Positions 17,504 to 25,456 of a DNA stretch of 64,000 bases are shown here, piece after piece (the first letter of the stretch is position 1; the number at the start of each line of letters is the position of its first letter). The stretch spans positions 1 to 64,000 of the forward strand of contig CAZYGK010000002.1 of NCBI GenBank assembly GCA_964647355.1. Direction: 5' to 3'. A program made the translations under genes and the position numbers. The notes beneath the pieces are model-generated. The model was given only the letters and a program-made list of their open reading frames with translations, was not told the origin of the DNA and ran no database searches. This DNA comes from SZUA-430 sp964647355 (GTDB taxonomy: Bacteria; Pseudomonadota; Alphaproteobacteria; Micropepsales; Micropepsaceae).

Positions 17504-18238
17504 TCATTGAGATATCTGTTTACTGGAAGACCGCCACCGTCGAATGACGGACGGCGAAAAGCGGAGGTACAACAACACGAAGCCGGACACCGCGAGCACG
17601 AAGGCGATTGCGGCAGTGGCTATGACGAGCGGATTGTTGAAATTGTCGCGTTCCGAATAGTCCATGATGTGGAGCGACCAAAGGAAGTCGTAGATGCGCC
17701 AAGTCGAGGAACGTCGCGCCACCACTTTACCCGTCGTTGCCGAGACGTAGAGGTTCGTCTCGTCCGGGTCGCCGAACGAGATCCGCCAAACGGGAAGATC
17801 GCCGCGAAACTCAATCGGCGGCCTCTCGTTTATGAGCGTGGCCTTGGTCACCTCACCCGCACCCGCGAAATCCGCCACGGCAATCTCGATCGCGTGCGAT
17901 TTAGTAACCGGCGACAGCAAAGCGCCGCTTCGCGCATCTAGGAGCACCGGAGACGATCCATTGATTGCGATCTCGTAGACCGGCCGCCCTGCCACAGCGC
18001 GCAACTCAACCCGGGAAACCGCACCCGCAGGCGCTCTCTCAAGCGCGTTCGCAATCGGGACGAGGGCGGCGGCTCTCAGGTCGACCGTTTCGGGTTTGCG
18101 GATATTATGCTCGCCGCGCACCTGAGAAATCGGAACCACGGTCATGAAGAGTCCGCTCACCGACCAAGCCAGGAGCTGGATTCCAACAACCAGCGCAATC
18201 CATTTGTGCAGGCGCGGCGCCCACCTTCGCGTGACCAT
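17504..18238 (-). CDS. PepSY-domain inner membrane protein
   Basis: Protein of 244 residues with a transmembrane segment near residues 14-36 and another near 205-228, enclosing a periplasmic part with PepSY-like repeats (VYEIAINGSSPVLLDARSG, then LYVSATTGKVVAR). PepSY-TM proteins often accompany metal or siderophore systems and may pass electrons to ferric or cupric ions. I infer a copper-related role from the operon. No heme-ligand pattern can be assigned with certainty. Confidence 0.8.
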   Translation of the reverse strand: MVTRRWAPRLHKWIALVVGIQLLAWSVSGLFMTVVPISQVRGEHNIRKPETVDLRAAALVPIANALERAPAGAVSRVELRAVAGRPVYEIAINGSSPVLLDARSGALLSPVTKSHAIEIAVADFAGAGEVTKATLINERPPIEFRGDLPVWRISFGDPDETNLYVSATTGKVVARRSSTWRIYDFLWSLHIMDYSERDNFNNPLVIATAAIAFVLAVSGFVLLYLRFSPSVIRRWRSSSKQISQ

Positions 18239-18320
18239 CAGCCGGCTCCCGCCTGCTCTTCGCGCGGGATTGGATCACGCTCTGGGGCTGCGCCTGGTGG
18301 CATCGAAAGTTCGAGTATCG

Positions 18321-18827
18321 TCATTTGGTCGCGGCAGGGGTTGGTGTGGGAGGTTTTCGCGATGATGAGTGCGTCTGGAGGAACCGCCAGCCAGCCGTTG
18401 TTCGTCTCAGAACGCTCGTTGCGATGCCAGTACGCTCTATGGGCTCGCCGCCGCGTTTGAGTACGATCCGGTAGATGTACGACTCCGAAGCGATGGCAAC
18501 ATCGCCTTCGATGCGAACAACAGCGGAGTAGTTGTCGAACCGGAATGAAGCGAACTCAACCAGTTCCGGGCCGAGATGGTGGTCGAGGTAGTCCTGGTAG
18601 CTGCCTTCGCGCTTGCCCGACTCAAAGACCTCCGCATCAGGCGCAAACAGTTTCGCCGGCGCCGCGCCGTCGAGACGCTCAAGCGCCTGTTTGTAGTCGC
18701 TCAGGACAGCCTTTACGGCGTCCTCGTCGGACGAAGCGCTTGCAAGCGCCGCGTGCTGGGCGAACACCAACAAGGCGAACGCACCTATCGTCATTGAACG
18801 TCCAGAACGTCGTGTTATCTGGCGCAT
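18321..18827 (-). CDS. Exported NTF2-like (DUF4440/SnoaL-type) protein
   Basis: Protein of 168 residues with a signal peptide ending near ALASA and one NTF2-like cone domain (DEDAVKAVLSDYKQALERLD start, RRTTAGWRFLQTHSS end). Such proteins are exported small-molecule binders or enzymes of unknown activity and are frequent in copper operons. An alternative start at 18794 would shorten the N-terminus. It lies between the two cupredoxin genes, and 82 bp separate its stop from the PepSY start. Confidence 0.8.
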   Translation of the reverse strand: MRQITRRSGRSMTIGAFALLVFAQHAALASASSDEDAVKAVLSDYKQALERLDGAAPAKLFAPDAEVFESGKREGSYQDYLDHHLGPELVEFASFRFDNYSAVVRIEGDVAIASESYIYRIVLKRGGEPIERTGIATSVLRRTTAGWRFLQTHSSSRKPPTPTPAATK

Positions 18828-18863
18828 GTTGTAGTTTCTCCTTCAGTACTAAGGTCCGAGCGA

Positions 18864-18891
18864 TGCTGCGGCGGCAAGTTCCGCCGCAGCA
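18864..18891. other. Strong intercistronic hairpin
   Basis: TGCTGCGGCGG-CAAGTT-CCGCCGCAGCA forms an 11-bp perfect stem with a 6-nt loop between the cupredoxin stop at 18907 and the NTF2-like start at 18827. No T-run follows on either strand. It may stabilise or partially terminate the operon mRNA, leaving the distal genes expressed at a lower level. Confidence 0.6.
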
Positions 18892-18906
18892 CCAAACCTC
18901 GGCCGT

Positions 18907-19413
18907 TCAGCGAACGACAATCTTTCCCGTCATGCCAACTTCAGCATGTCCCGGATAGTTACAGGCGAACTCAAACGTACCCGCTTTGGTGAACTGCCAG
19001 ACGAGCTCTTTCGCCTCGCCCGGTTTCGTCATCAGCATTGTGTCGTCCATGCTTTCGTGGCCCGGCATCTTGCTCATATCCATGTCGGGCATCGCGGCCA
19101 TGTCTTGCATCATCTTGCGATGCTTCAACTGCGTGTCACTGTCGCCGAGCGAGAGCTCATGGTCCTGTCCGCCTTTGTTCACGAAGACGAACTTCACCGT
19201 CTCGCCGACTTTGAAGGTCAGGTCGGTGAGGTTGTATTTGATTTCGGTGGCTTCGATCCGCACCGTTCGCGAGATTTTTTTCACGTCACCCGGTTGACCG
19301 AAGGCGGTCACACCGCCACCTGGGTGACCGGCGCTCGCGAAGGCCGAAGTTGCCAACACAAGCGCGGAAGTGATTGAGAGAGCTGCTGCTAATCTGCGTG
19401 TCATGGTCTTCAT
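18907..19413 (-). CDS. Exported cupredoxin-domain protein (CopC/plastocyanin-like role)
   Basis: Protein of 168 residues with a signal peptide (ALSITSALVLATSAFASA) and a cupredoxin domain. The likely copper ligands are a histidine in GGQDHELSLGD and the ACNYPGHAEVGM loop. A Met/Asp-rich stretch (MMQDMAAMPDMDMSKMPGH) could bind Cu(I). It follows pcoB by 15 bp in the copper operon. It probably buffers or hands over periplasmic copper. Confidence 0.88.
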   Translation of the reverse strand: MKTMTRRLAAALSITSALVLATSAFASAGHPGGGVTAFGQPGDVKKISRTVRIEATEIKYNLTDLTFKVGETVKFVFVNKGGQDHELSLGDSDTQLKHRKMMQDMAAMPDMDMSKMPGHESMDDTMLMTKPGEAKELVWQFTKAGTFEFACNYPGHAEVGMTGKIVVR

Positions 19414-19428
19414 CCTGTTTTTTGGGGG

Positions 19429-20169
19429 TTAGAGTCTGATCCTGAGGCCGAAGCGGATCGAAACCGCTTCGGGGTCTTCACCCGCGGCGCGGGCGATTTG
19501 GGACGTCTCACCGAGTTTCCGGTCGTAGACGACATCGACGTAGGGCGCGAACTTGCGATCGAACTCGTAGCGGAGTTGCAGACCCGCTTCGATATCCGCC
19601 AAGCCCGCGCCGACGCCAAGTTCGGGAATGTCCTGCGCGTAGGCGTTCGCTTCGATGTGCGGCTGTAGAACGAGCCGTTGGGTCAAGAGGAGATCGAAGG
19701 TCTGTTCGAGGCGCACGGCCGCATCGCCATCTTCGCTGACGAACAGGCGCGCCTCGGTCTCGAAGAAGTAAGGTGCCAACCCCTGGACGCCGAGCACGGC
19801 CCAGCCCAGCCCGCGCGGTTCCGTGTCGTAGCGCACGCCCGCCTGCAGGTCCCAAAAGGTTGCGATGTTCCAGCTCACGAGAGCGCGGATTTCCGAGGAC
19901 TCAACGTCGCCGTCGAGCGCCTCCCCTTCAGCTTCCAAGCGGACCTTCACGTCATCGCCGCCAACCCACGCGTAGGCGTCCCAGTTGATGAGAGCTCCAT
20001 CATTGCGCTCGAACCAATTATTGTCGGCACCGTCGATCTCCGCGCCGGCGCCCCAGAACAGCACCGGTTCTTCCATCGGGTCGTTCTTGCTGTGCGCACC
20101 GGCAGCGAACGCCGCCGTTGTGGTTGCCAGAGCCAGGAGACCAGCCGTGAGTGGGATTAAGCGGTTCAT
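19429..20169 (-). CDS. pcoB: Copper resistance outer membrane protein B (PcoB/CopB)
   Basis: Protein of 246 residues with a signal peptide (LLALATTTAAFA) and the CopB beta-barrel: WYE-like segments, EAEG, the LQAGVRYD strand, LGVQGLAPYFFE, and a terminal aromatic-poor RFGLRIRL. The usual Met/His-rich N-terminal extension is almost absent, so it is shorter than many homologues. ATG at 20169 overlaps the multicopper oxidase stop as ATGA, and the frame extends upstream without similarity. It pairs functionally with the multicopper oxidase just before it. Confidence 0.9.
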   Translation of the reverse strand: MNRLIPLTAGLLALATTTAAFAAGAHSKNDPMEEPVLFWGAGAEIDGADNNWFERNDGALINWDAYAWVGGDDVKVRLEAEGEALDGDVESSEIRALVSWNIATFWDLQAGVRYDTEPRGLGWAVLGVQGLAPYFFETEARLFVSEDGDAAVRLEQTFDLLLTQRLVLQPHIEANAYAQDIPELGVGAGLADIEAGLQLRYEFDRKFAPYVDVVYDRKLGETSQIARAAGEDPEAVSIRFGLRIRL

Positions 20170-21833
20170 CGTGTGACCCCCGCACTCATGCGGGCGACGA
20201 CGACCTTCGTCATCATCCCCGAGTTCATGTGGTAAAGCAGGTGACAGTGGAACGCCCACTCGCCAGGCTCGTCCGCGGTCAGCATCACCGAATAGGATGA
20301 ACCCGGTGCAACATTCACGACATGCTTGTTCGGCAAGCGGTCTGCCGGCTGCCCGTTCAAGAGCTGCACGAACATGCCGTGCAGGTGCATCGGATGGGCC
20401 ATCATGGACTCATTCACGAACGTGAGCTTCACGCGCTCGCCGTATTGCAGTTCGATCGGATCGGCCTCACTCGCCTTCCGGCCGTTCAGCGTCCAAATGT
20501 AGCGCTCCATATTGCCGCCGAGACGCACGACGATTTCGCGAGCGGCGGGGCGGGTATCCTTTTGCGGCAGCAGCGATTTCAGGTCGACATAGCGAAGGGC
20601 CTTCATGCCCGGCGGCGTGCCTGCGTCGGCCCAGCCGCGCGGAGGACCGGAAGGCACCGGCGCGGGCTTGTCACCATGATCGGTGCCGGGCATGCCGCCA
20701 TGGTCCATGTCTTTCATATCGCCGGAGCCATGATCCATTTGGCCCATGCCACCCGGACCATCCATGCCCTTCATTGCGCCCATGTCGTGGGCCATGCCCA
20801 TATCCGACATGTTCAACACCGTGCGTGTTCGCGTCGGCGGAATCGGCGCTGACATTCCTTCGCGCGGCGCCAGCGTCCCACGTGCGTAGCCCGACCGGTC
20901 GATCGGCTCGGCCATGATCGTGTAGGCCTTGTCCTGGGGCACAACGATCACGTTGTAGGTTTCGGCAACCGCGATGCGGAACTCGTCGACAGGCACGGGT
21001 TGAACGTTTTGCCCATCGGCTTGGATGACAATCATCTTCAAGCCGGGGATGCGGACGTCGAAGTAGCTCATCGCAGAAGCGTTGATGAAACGCAGGCGAA
21101 CGCGCTCACCCGGCGTGAACAGGCCCGACCAGTTTTGCGCTGGCGATTTGCCGTTTACGAGGAACGTGTAGCCCGAAACATCTGAAAGGTCGGTCGGGTC
21201 CATACGCATATCGCCCCAGTCGAGGCGATCGCGAAGAGCACCCCAAAACCCGTCGCGGCGCGCGTCTTCGAAAAAGTCGCCGAGCGTTCGCTTGCCGTAG
21301 TTGTAGTAACCGGCGTCGTTTTTGAGATTGCGGAGAACCTCGTCCGAGTCTTCCGACGTGAAGTCCGAAAGCACGACAACATAGTCGCGCGCAGCCTGCA
21401 CGACGTCCGGCGCGGCCGGATCGATGACAAGCGCGCCGTAGAGACCCGCCTGCTCCTGCGTGCCGGAATGCGAGTGGTACCAGTAGGTACCGGCTTGGCG
21501 AATCTTGAAGCGGTAGGTGTAGGTTTGACCGGGCTTGATGCCTGGATAACCGTTGAGGCCCGGAACACCGTCCATCTGTCCGGGCAAAAGCAGGCCATGC
21601 CAGTGAACCGACGTGTCTTCGCGCAGGCGGTTTGTGACGTAGATCGTCACATCCTCGCCTTCTTTGAAGCGAAGCGTGGGGCCAGGGACCTGGCCGTTGA
21701 TCGTGAGCGACTGAACGGGTTTGCCCGTCACATTGACCGGTTGACGATCAATCGTCAGGCGATATTCGCCAGCGTTGGCCGACACTAGCGAAGCCAATAC
21801 GACGAAGAGAGAGCTGAAAACGCGATAGAACAT
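20166..21833 (-). CDS. pcoA: Copper resistance multicopper oxidase (PcoA/CopA)
   Basis: Periplasmic multicopper oxidase of 555 residues thought to oxidise Cu(I) to less toxic Cu(II). The trinuclear and type 1 copper motifs are visible: HWHG near residue 78, HSHSGTQ near 120, HPMHLHG near 478 and HCHLLYHM near 528. A Met/His-rich insert (about 350-400, MGMAHDMGAMKGMDG-type) probably binds Cu(I). The signal peptide (MFYRVFSSLFVVLASLVSANA) has no twin arginine, unusual because PcoA/CopA proteins normally use Tat. It is downstream of the CsoR-box promoter at 22271. Confidence 0.94.
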   Translation of the reverse strand: MFYRVFSSLFVVLASLVSANAGEYRLTIDRQPVNVTGKPVQSLTINGQVPGPTLRFKEGEDVTIYVTNRLREDTSVHWHGLLLPGQMDGVPGLNGYPGIKPGQTYTYRFKIRQAGTYWYHSHSGTQEQAGLYGALVIDPAAPDVVQAARDYVVVLSDFTSEDSDEVLRNLKNDAGYYNYGKRTLGDFFEDARRDGFWGALRDRLDWGDMRMDPTDLSDVSGYTFLVNGKSPAQNWSGLFTPGERVRLRFINASAMSYFDVRIPGLKMIVIQADGQNVQPVPVDEFRIAVAETYNVIVVPQDKAYTIMAEPIDRSGYARGTLAPREGMSAPIPPTRTRTVLNMSDMGMAHDMGAMKGMDGPGGMGQMDHGSGDMKDMDHGGMPGTDHGDKPAPVPSGPPRGWADAGTPPGMKALRYVDLKSLLPQKDTRPAAREIVVRLGGNMERYIWTLNGRKASEADPIELQYGERVKLTFVNESMMAHPMHLHGMFVQLLNGQPADRLPNKHVVNVAPGSSYSVMLTADEPGEWAFHCHLLYHMNSGMMTKVVVARMSAGVTR

Positions 21834-21890
21834 GGGAGCCTCGATGCGTTAGCGGGTCGAACATGCGCACGTGTGCGCTATGCCCGATCG

Positions 21891-22268
21891 CTAAACGAGG
21901 AGGCGTCCGGTGCGGGCGTAGATTGCTTTGAAGGAGCTGCTTCCGGCAATCGGCGGCGGGTGCCACTGCCGCAATGATGGCGCAACCGCTGGCGTCGTCA
22001 CTATCGAGGGCGCAAATACAACCGATGCATAAGCGCTTTTGACTAGCGAGGGAGCGACGGACGGCTGATCCGGCGCCGCCATTTGCACCATGGCGTCGCA
22101 AACCCGCTTTTCTGGCTTGTCGCAATCTGCCTTGTGATTGTGGGTTGTATCTTGAGATTCGCCGGTGCCGGCAGCGCCCATCGACATGCCGCCGACGCGG
22201 CAATGCGCAATTGCCGCCACGTTGAGGGCAAGAGTCAGAACGGCAAAGAGGACGATGCGAAACATCAT
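21891..22268 (-). CDS. Small exported protein, first gene of the copper operon
   Basis: Protein of 125 residues with a signal peptide (MMFRIVLFAVLTLALN) and a Cys/His-containing middle (HCRVGGMSM, HNHKADCDKP, RVCDAMVQM). It ends in IYARTGRLLV. I do not recognise a family, but similar short Cys-bearing proteins precede copper oxidase genes. Its first 40 residues nearly match those of the 23882 protein, and its last nine nearly match those of the 34910 protein. The start codon lies 3 bp from a CsoR-type operator. Probably a periplasmic copper binder. Confidence 0.65.
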   Translation of the reverse strand: MMFRIVLFAVLTLALNVAAIAHCRVGGMSMGAAGTGESQDTTHNHKADCDKPEKRVCDAMVQMAAPDQPSVAPSLVKSAYASVVFAPSIVTTPAVAPSLRQWHPPPIAGSSSFKAIYARTGRLLV

Positions 22269-22270
22269 GG

Positions 22271-22311
22271 ATACCCAATGGGGGTATATAAGAAGCCCAA
22301 ACGGTTGTCAA
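22271..22311 (-). promoter_or_regulatory. Copper operon promoter with CsoR-type operator
   Basis: On the minus strand TTGACA (22311-22306) and TATACC (22288-22283) are spaced by 17 bp. The 17-bp box ATACCCAATGGGGGTAT (22271-22287, plus-strand reading) overlaps the -10 element. It closely matches the TACCCTA(C/T)GGGGGTA operator known for Bacillus CsoR. CsoR is encoded at 25121. Copper release of CsoR would derepress the operon running to 17007. Confidence 0.75.
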
Positions 22312-22381
22312 CAATTGCTGCGGCAGCGTGTCGGTAGCACACGATTTGTCCGGTTTTTTGGCCTGCTGAGGAGCAGAGCCG

Positions 22382-23478
22382 ATGGACCGGACAGAGTGGC
22401 TGCAGGATCGCAGGATGAAGAAGTTCAAAGACGTTTTTGGACGCTGGAAGGAGAAGAAGTTGTCTGGGTCGGAGGCGGGCGAGTTGCTGGGCATGTCGGA
22501 GCGATCGTTCCGGCGCTACCGGCAGCGCTATGAGGAAGAGGGTCTTTGCGGCCTCTCGGATCGCCGGCTCGGCAAACCGTCGTCGAAACGGGTGGCAGTC
22601 ACACAGATCGAATGGATGCTCGAGCTTTACCGCCGCCACTACACGGGTTGGAAGGTGAAGCACTTTCACGAGCATCTGCAGAAGCGGCATAACTTCAATT
22701 GGGGCTACACTTGGACAAAGACGCAGCTCCAGGTTGCCGGTCTTGCCGAGCGGTCGAAGACCGCGGCGCGCATCGCCGCAAACGCGCCCGCAAGCCATGC
22801 GAGGGCATGATGCTTCATCAGGATGCCGAGCCGTTTCGCCTGGCTTGAAGGCGAGAGTGAACTCGACTTGGTGGCGACGATCGACGACGCGACGAGTGAA
22901 CTCTACTCGGCCTTTTTGGTCGAAGAAGAGGGCACGTTCTCGACCTTCGAGGCCCTGCTCGATGTCTTCTCGCGCAAAGGCTTACCGGCGAGCTTCTACA
23001 CCAACCGCGGCAGCCACTATTTCTTGACGCCGAAGGGGGGCGAAGCTGTCGACAAAGAACGCCTGACCCAAGTGGGCCGCGCGCTCAAGCAACTCGGCGT
23101 CGAACACATCCCTGCCTATTCGCCGGAGGCGCGCGGCCGCAGCGAACGAGCCTTCGGAACGCTGCAAGACCGTCTACCGAAGGAGCTCACGCTTGCAGGC
23201 GTTACGACGATGGACGACGCTCATCGCTACATTCGCGATGTCTACCTGCCTGAGCACAACGCCCGCTTCGGCAGAGCTGCCGAGTTGCCGGAAAGCGCGT
23301 TCGTCCGGGTGGGCGACGTTCGCACCCTCGTCGAGTGTCTTTGCATCGAGGCCGAACGTGTCGTCGGGCGTGACAACACCGTCGCCTTCGGAACGCTCAG
23401 GCTCCAACTTCCCGAGAGCCGCATGCGTGCGCACTATGTGAAAGCAAAGGTCAAAGTCCGCCACTATGATGATGGCGG
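22382..23478 (+). pseudogene. Decayed ISNCY-type transposase with two frameshifts and a lost 3' end
   Basis: The first 125 codons from ATG 22382 (MDRTEWLQDRRMKKF, then a helix-turn-helix, RHYTGWKVKHFHEHLQ, WGYTWTKTQLQ) and the later part (AWLEG, DLVATIDDATSELYSAF, YTNRGSHYF, GRSERAFGTLQDRLPKEL) are one DDE integrase-core transposase. They lie in different frames. Reading continues only by shifting near 22770 (into RRKRARKPCEGMMLHQD) and again near 22820. After VRHYDD at about 23475 similarity stops where the next minus-strand gene begins, so the 3' end is missing. No clear terminal inverted repeats were found. Confidence 0.8.
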
Positions 23479-23871
23479 TTATTGTTCCCGCAGGTTTCCC
23501 AACTCTCGTTCTTCCGGGGTGAGGTAAATCTGATAGGCGCAGCTGTAAAGCGGGTGACCGGCTACGATTTTTTCGCTACGGCTGGAATCCGCTTTCAGGC
23601 GGCGCATGTAGGTGCGTGCTTCGATGAAACATTTGACCCCATTCTTCTTCTTGGCGATCGCCAGTGATTCCAAACTGTTTTCCTCGGGGTCACCGCTGAC
23701 AATAGTTCTTATAGTGCCGTCCTGATCTGCCAGTGTCACGTCGTCCGAGGACGGATCGATGGAAATCGAAAGCAAGAAATCCCTGGCTGCGTTTGACAGC
23801 GCTTGTGCGTCTTGTGCGAAAGCGAATGCAACTATTGCGGTGAAGACAATTTTGGGCGTGGCTTTTTTCAT
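23479..23871 (-). CDS. Unassigned small exported protein
   Basis: Protein of 130 residues with a signal peptide (IVFTAIVAFAFAQDAQA). The mature part has two cysteines (VKCFIEARTY and LYSCAYQIYL) and no domain that I recognise. It lies head-to-tail after the 23882 gene with a 10-bp gap, so it is probably in the same CsoR-box transcript. Its C-terminus abuts the IS remnant and may itself be altered by that insertion. Confidence 0.5.
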   Translation of the reverse strand: MKKATPKIVFTAIVAFAFAQDAQALSNAARDFLLSISIDPSSDDVTLADQDGTIRTIVSGDPEENSLESLAIAKKKNGVKCFIEARTYMRRLKADSSRSEKIVAGHPLYSCAYQIYLTPEERELGNLREQ

Positions 23872-23881
23872 GATGTTCTCG

Positions 23882-24322
23882 CTATTGGCACGCTAATGCC
23901 GCGCGGTTCTTCTTTGCGCTGGCGATGCCGTCCTTCAGGTTCTTTTTCAGTGCGTCCGCCCCCGTAGCCATCACCTTCTCATAGTGCGCAATCTGGACGT
24001 CGCGCAGCCTACAGGCTTCGGCGGTATTTTTCTCAGCCTCCGCGACATCTCCAAAGCAGCCCGCGATGTGGCCTTGCGCCCAGTCGTCGGCATCGAAAGT
24101 CCCGGCGAACGCTCGCACCTCTTCGCATATTTTGCGCGCCTCGGCTAGGTCCGGCATCGAGATGAGGACAATCGCGACCATGTCCATTTCGTCGTGAGTT
24201 CCGTCTTGAGAAATACCGGCGCCAGCAATGTCCATCGACATGCCGCCAACGCGGCAATGCGCGATTGCCGCCATGTTCAGGGCAAGGGTCAGAAGGGCGA
24301 AGAGGACAATGCGGAACATCAT
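23882..24322 (-). CDS. Chimeric small exported protein with copper-operon-type leader
   Basis: Protein of 146 residues. The first 40 residues (signal peptide, then HCRVGGMSM and SQDGTH) nearly duplicate the 21891 protein. The rest is different: a helical Cys-containing region (EARKICEEV, HIAGCFGDV, EACRLRD, AALACQ). The frame extends upstream to 24397, but ATG at 24322 preserves the same 2-bp gap to a CsoR box as in the 21891 gene. I do not know the family. Expression under copper control is inferred from the operator. Confidence 0.55.
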   Translation of the reverse strand: MMFRIVLFALLTLALNMAAIAHCRVGGMSMDIAGAGISQDGTHDEMDMVAIVLISMPDLAEARKICEEVRAFAGTFDADDWAQGHIAGCFGDVAEAEKNTAEACRLRDVQIAHYEKVMATGADALKKNLKDGIASAKKNRAALACQ

Positions 24323-24324
24323 AG

Positions 24325-24366
24325 ATACCCGATAGGGGTATGTACGGAAGTCTAGACGGTTGTCAA
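24325..24366 (-). promoter_or_regulatory. Second CsoR-type operator and promoter
   Basis: The box ATACCCGATAGGGGTAT (24325-24341) lies 2 bp from the 23882 gene's start codon, the same distance as at 22271. TTGACA on the minus strand (24366-24361) stands 19 bp beyond the box. The flanking sequence (ACGGTTGTCAA) is shared with the 22271 site, so the promoter, operator and signal-peptide region were duplicated as a unit. Confidence 0.7.
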
Positions 24367-24424
24367 GAATTCGGCGGCGGCGTCGCCGTGGAATCACAGA
24401 TTCGTGCGAGGCGCGCGCAGATCG

Positions 24425-25093
24425 CTACGCCGCACACCAATAGATAGATATCGAGCCGGTCGGCGTCGAGATTTTGGTTCGTTCTTCAACCTGCTGAAAG
24501 CCCGCTTCCCGCATCAGACCCGGCAAAACGCCGTCGGCATTCGGCTGCGTGTTCTCCCTTCCGTCCAAGCTCTGGACGGTTCGCCGGAACAGCCAACGCA
24601 TCAGTGGCGTCGTTTGGGCGCCATAGTCGGCAATGTGTGCCTCCCCACCCTCGGTCAAAACACGACGCATGAGCGAGAGAATGCGCAGCTTTTCGGCGAG
24701 CGGCACCTGGTGCAGCACGAGGCTGCTCACGACCTTGGTGAGGGGGCGTAGTCGCGTCACGAAATCTTCCGACAAGAATCCCTGAATGAACTCGATCGAT
24801 GCGCCGGCCTTGGCGGCCTTCAGACGCGCCCGCGCGAGCACCTCGGGATCTGGGTCGATGCCAAAGAGACGCGCTTTCGGCGCTCGATTGGCAACCAGGG
24901 TCAGGAACGTTCCGGTTCCGCACCCAACATCGAGTATTCGGTCGCCTTCACGTGGATCGACCTGGTTCGTGAGCGCACACCGCCAGATGCTCTCCCGCGT
25001 CAGTGTTTTGATCGCGACATCGTAGAGCGGCGTCAGCCAATGCTGACCCAAGGCTGGCGTGAACGAGTCGGCCGCTGGTTTGATATCGCTCAT
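24425..25093 (-). CDS. Class I SAM-dependent methyltransferase
   Basis: Protein of 222 residues with a Rossmann methyltransferase fold. Motif I is ILDVGCGTGTFL at about 53-64, the acidic loop FGIDPDPEVL follows, and motif post-I is SSLVLHQVPL. It resembles small-molecule methyltransferases often found beside metal-resistance genes. The substrate is unknown. It starts 27 bp after the csoR stop on the same strand, so it is likely cotranscribed with csoR and hence copper-inducible. Confidence 0.85.
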   Translation of the reverse strand: MSDIKPAADSFTPALGQHWLTPLYDVAIKTLTRESIWRCALTNQVDPREGDRILDVGCGTGTFLTLVANRAPKARLFGIDPDPEVLARARLKAAKAGASIEFIQGFLSEDFVTRLRPLTKVVSSLVLHQVPLAEKLRILSLMRRVLTEGGEAHIADYGAQTTPLMRWLFRRTVQSLDGRENTQPNADGVLPGLMREAGFQQVEERTKISTPTGSISIYWCAA

Positions 25094-25120
25094 TCGAATA
25101 TCTTTCGCTCGGCCGAGCGG

Positions 25121-25393
25121 CTATCGCGCGCGCGATAGCACTTCGACTAATTCTTCGATCTTGTCGCGCTGAGCCTTTTTGTCGCCGCTTGCGACCGCAT
25201 GCTCGACGCAGTGCCTGACGTGATCGTTGAGGATTTCGCCTTCAACCTTTTTCAACGCGGCCGTAATCGCTTGGACCTGCGTGATGACGTCGATGCAGTA
25301 TCGGTCGTCTTCCACCATCTTCAGTATACCGCGGACCTGCCCCTCGATGCGCTTGAGACGGGTCTGGCAAATTTTCTTCGTTTCCTGTTTCAT
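25121..25393 (-). CDS. csoR: CsoR-family copper-sensing repressor
   Basis: Protein of 90 residues with the all-helical CsoR/RcnR fold (RLKRIEGQVRGILKMVE start). The Cu(I) ligand triad is intact: Cys33, His58 and Cys62, with the 25- and 4-residue spacings of Mycobacterium CsoR (Cys36-His61-Cys65). This supports copper rather than nickel or formaldehyde sensing. It is divergent from the Cu(+)-ATPase gene, and a matching operator lies between them. Confidence 0.93.
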   Translation of the reverse strand: MKQETKKICQTRLKRIEGQVRGILKMVEDDRYCIDVITQVQAITAALKKVEGEILNDHVRHCVEHAVASGDKKAQRDKIEELVEVLSRAR

Positions 25394-25396
25394 GTC

Positions 25397-25423
25397 TTGA
25401 TTTATACCCTATGGGGGTATAAA
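25397..25423. promoter_or_regulatory. Divergent csoR/copA control region with CsoR operator
   Basis: The operator ATACCCTATGGGGGTAT is at 25404-25420. Toward copA, TTGATT and TAAATT hexamers spaced by 17 bp flank it. Toward csoR, TTGCAA and TATAAA spaced by 17 bp also flank it. One CsoR tetramer here could block both promoters. The csoR leader would be only about 10 nt. Confidence 0.75.
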
Positions 25424-25456
25424 TTGCAAGTAGAGAATTTGGACCGGGATTGCACC

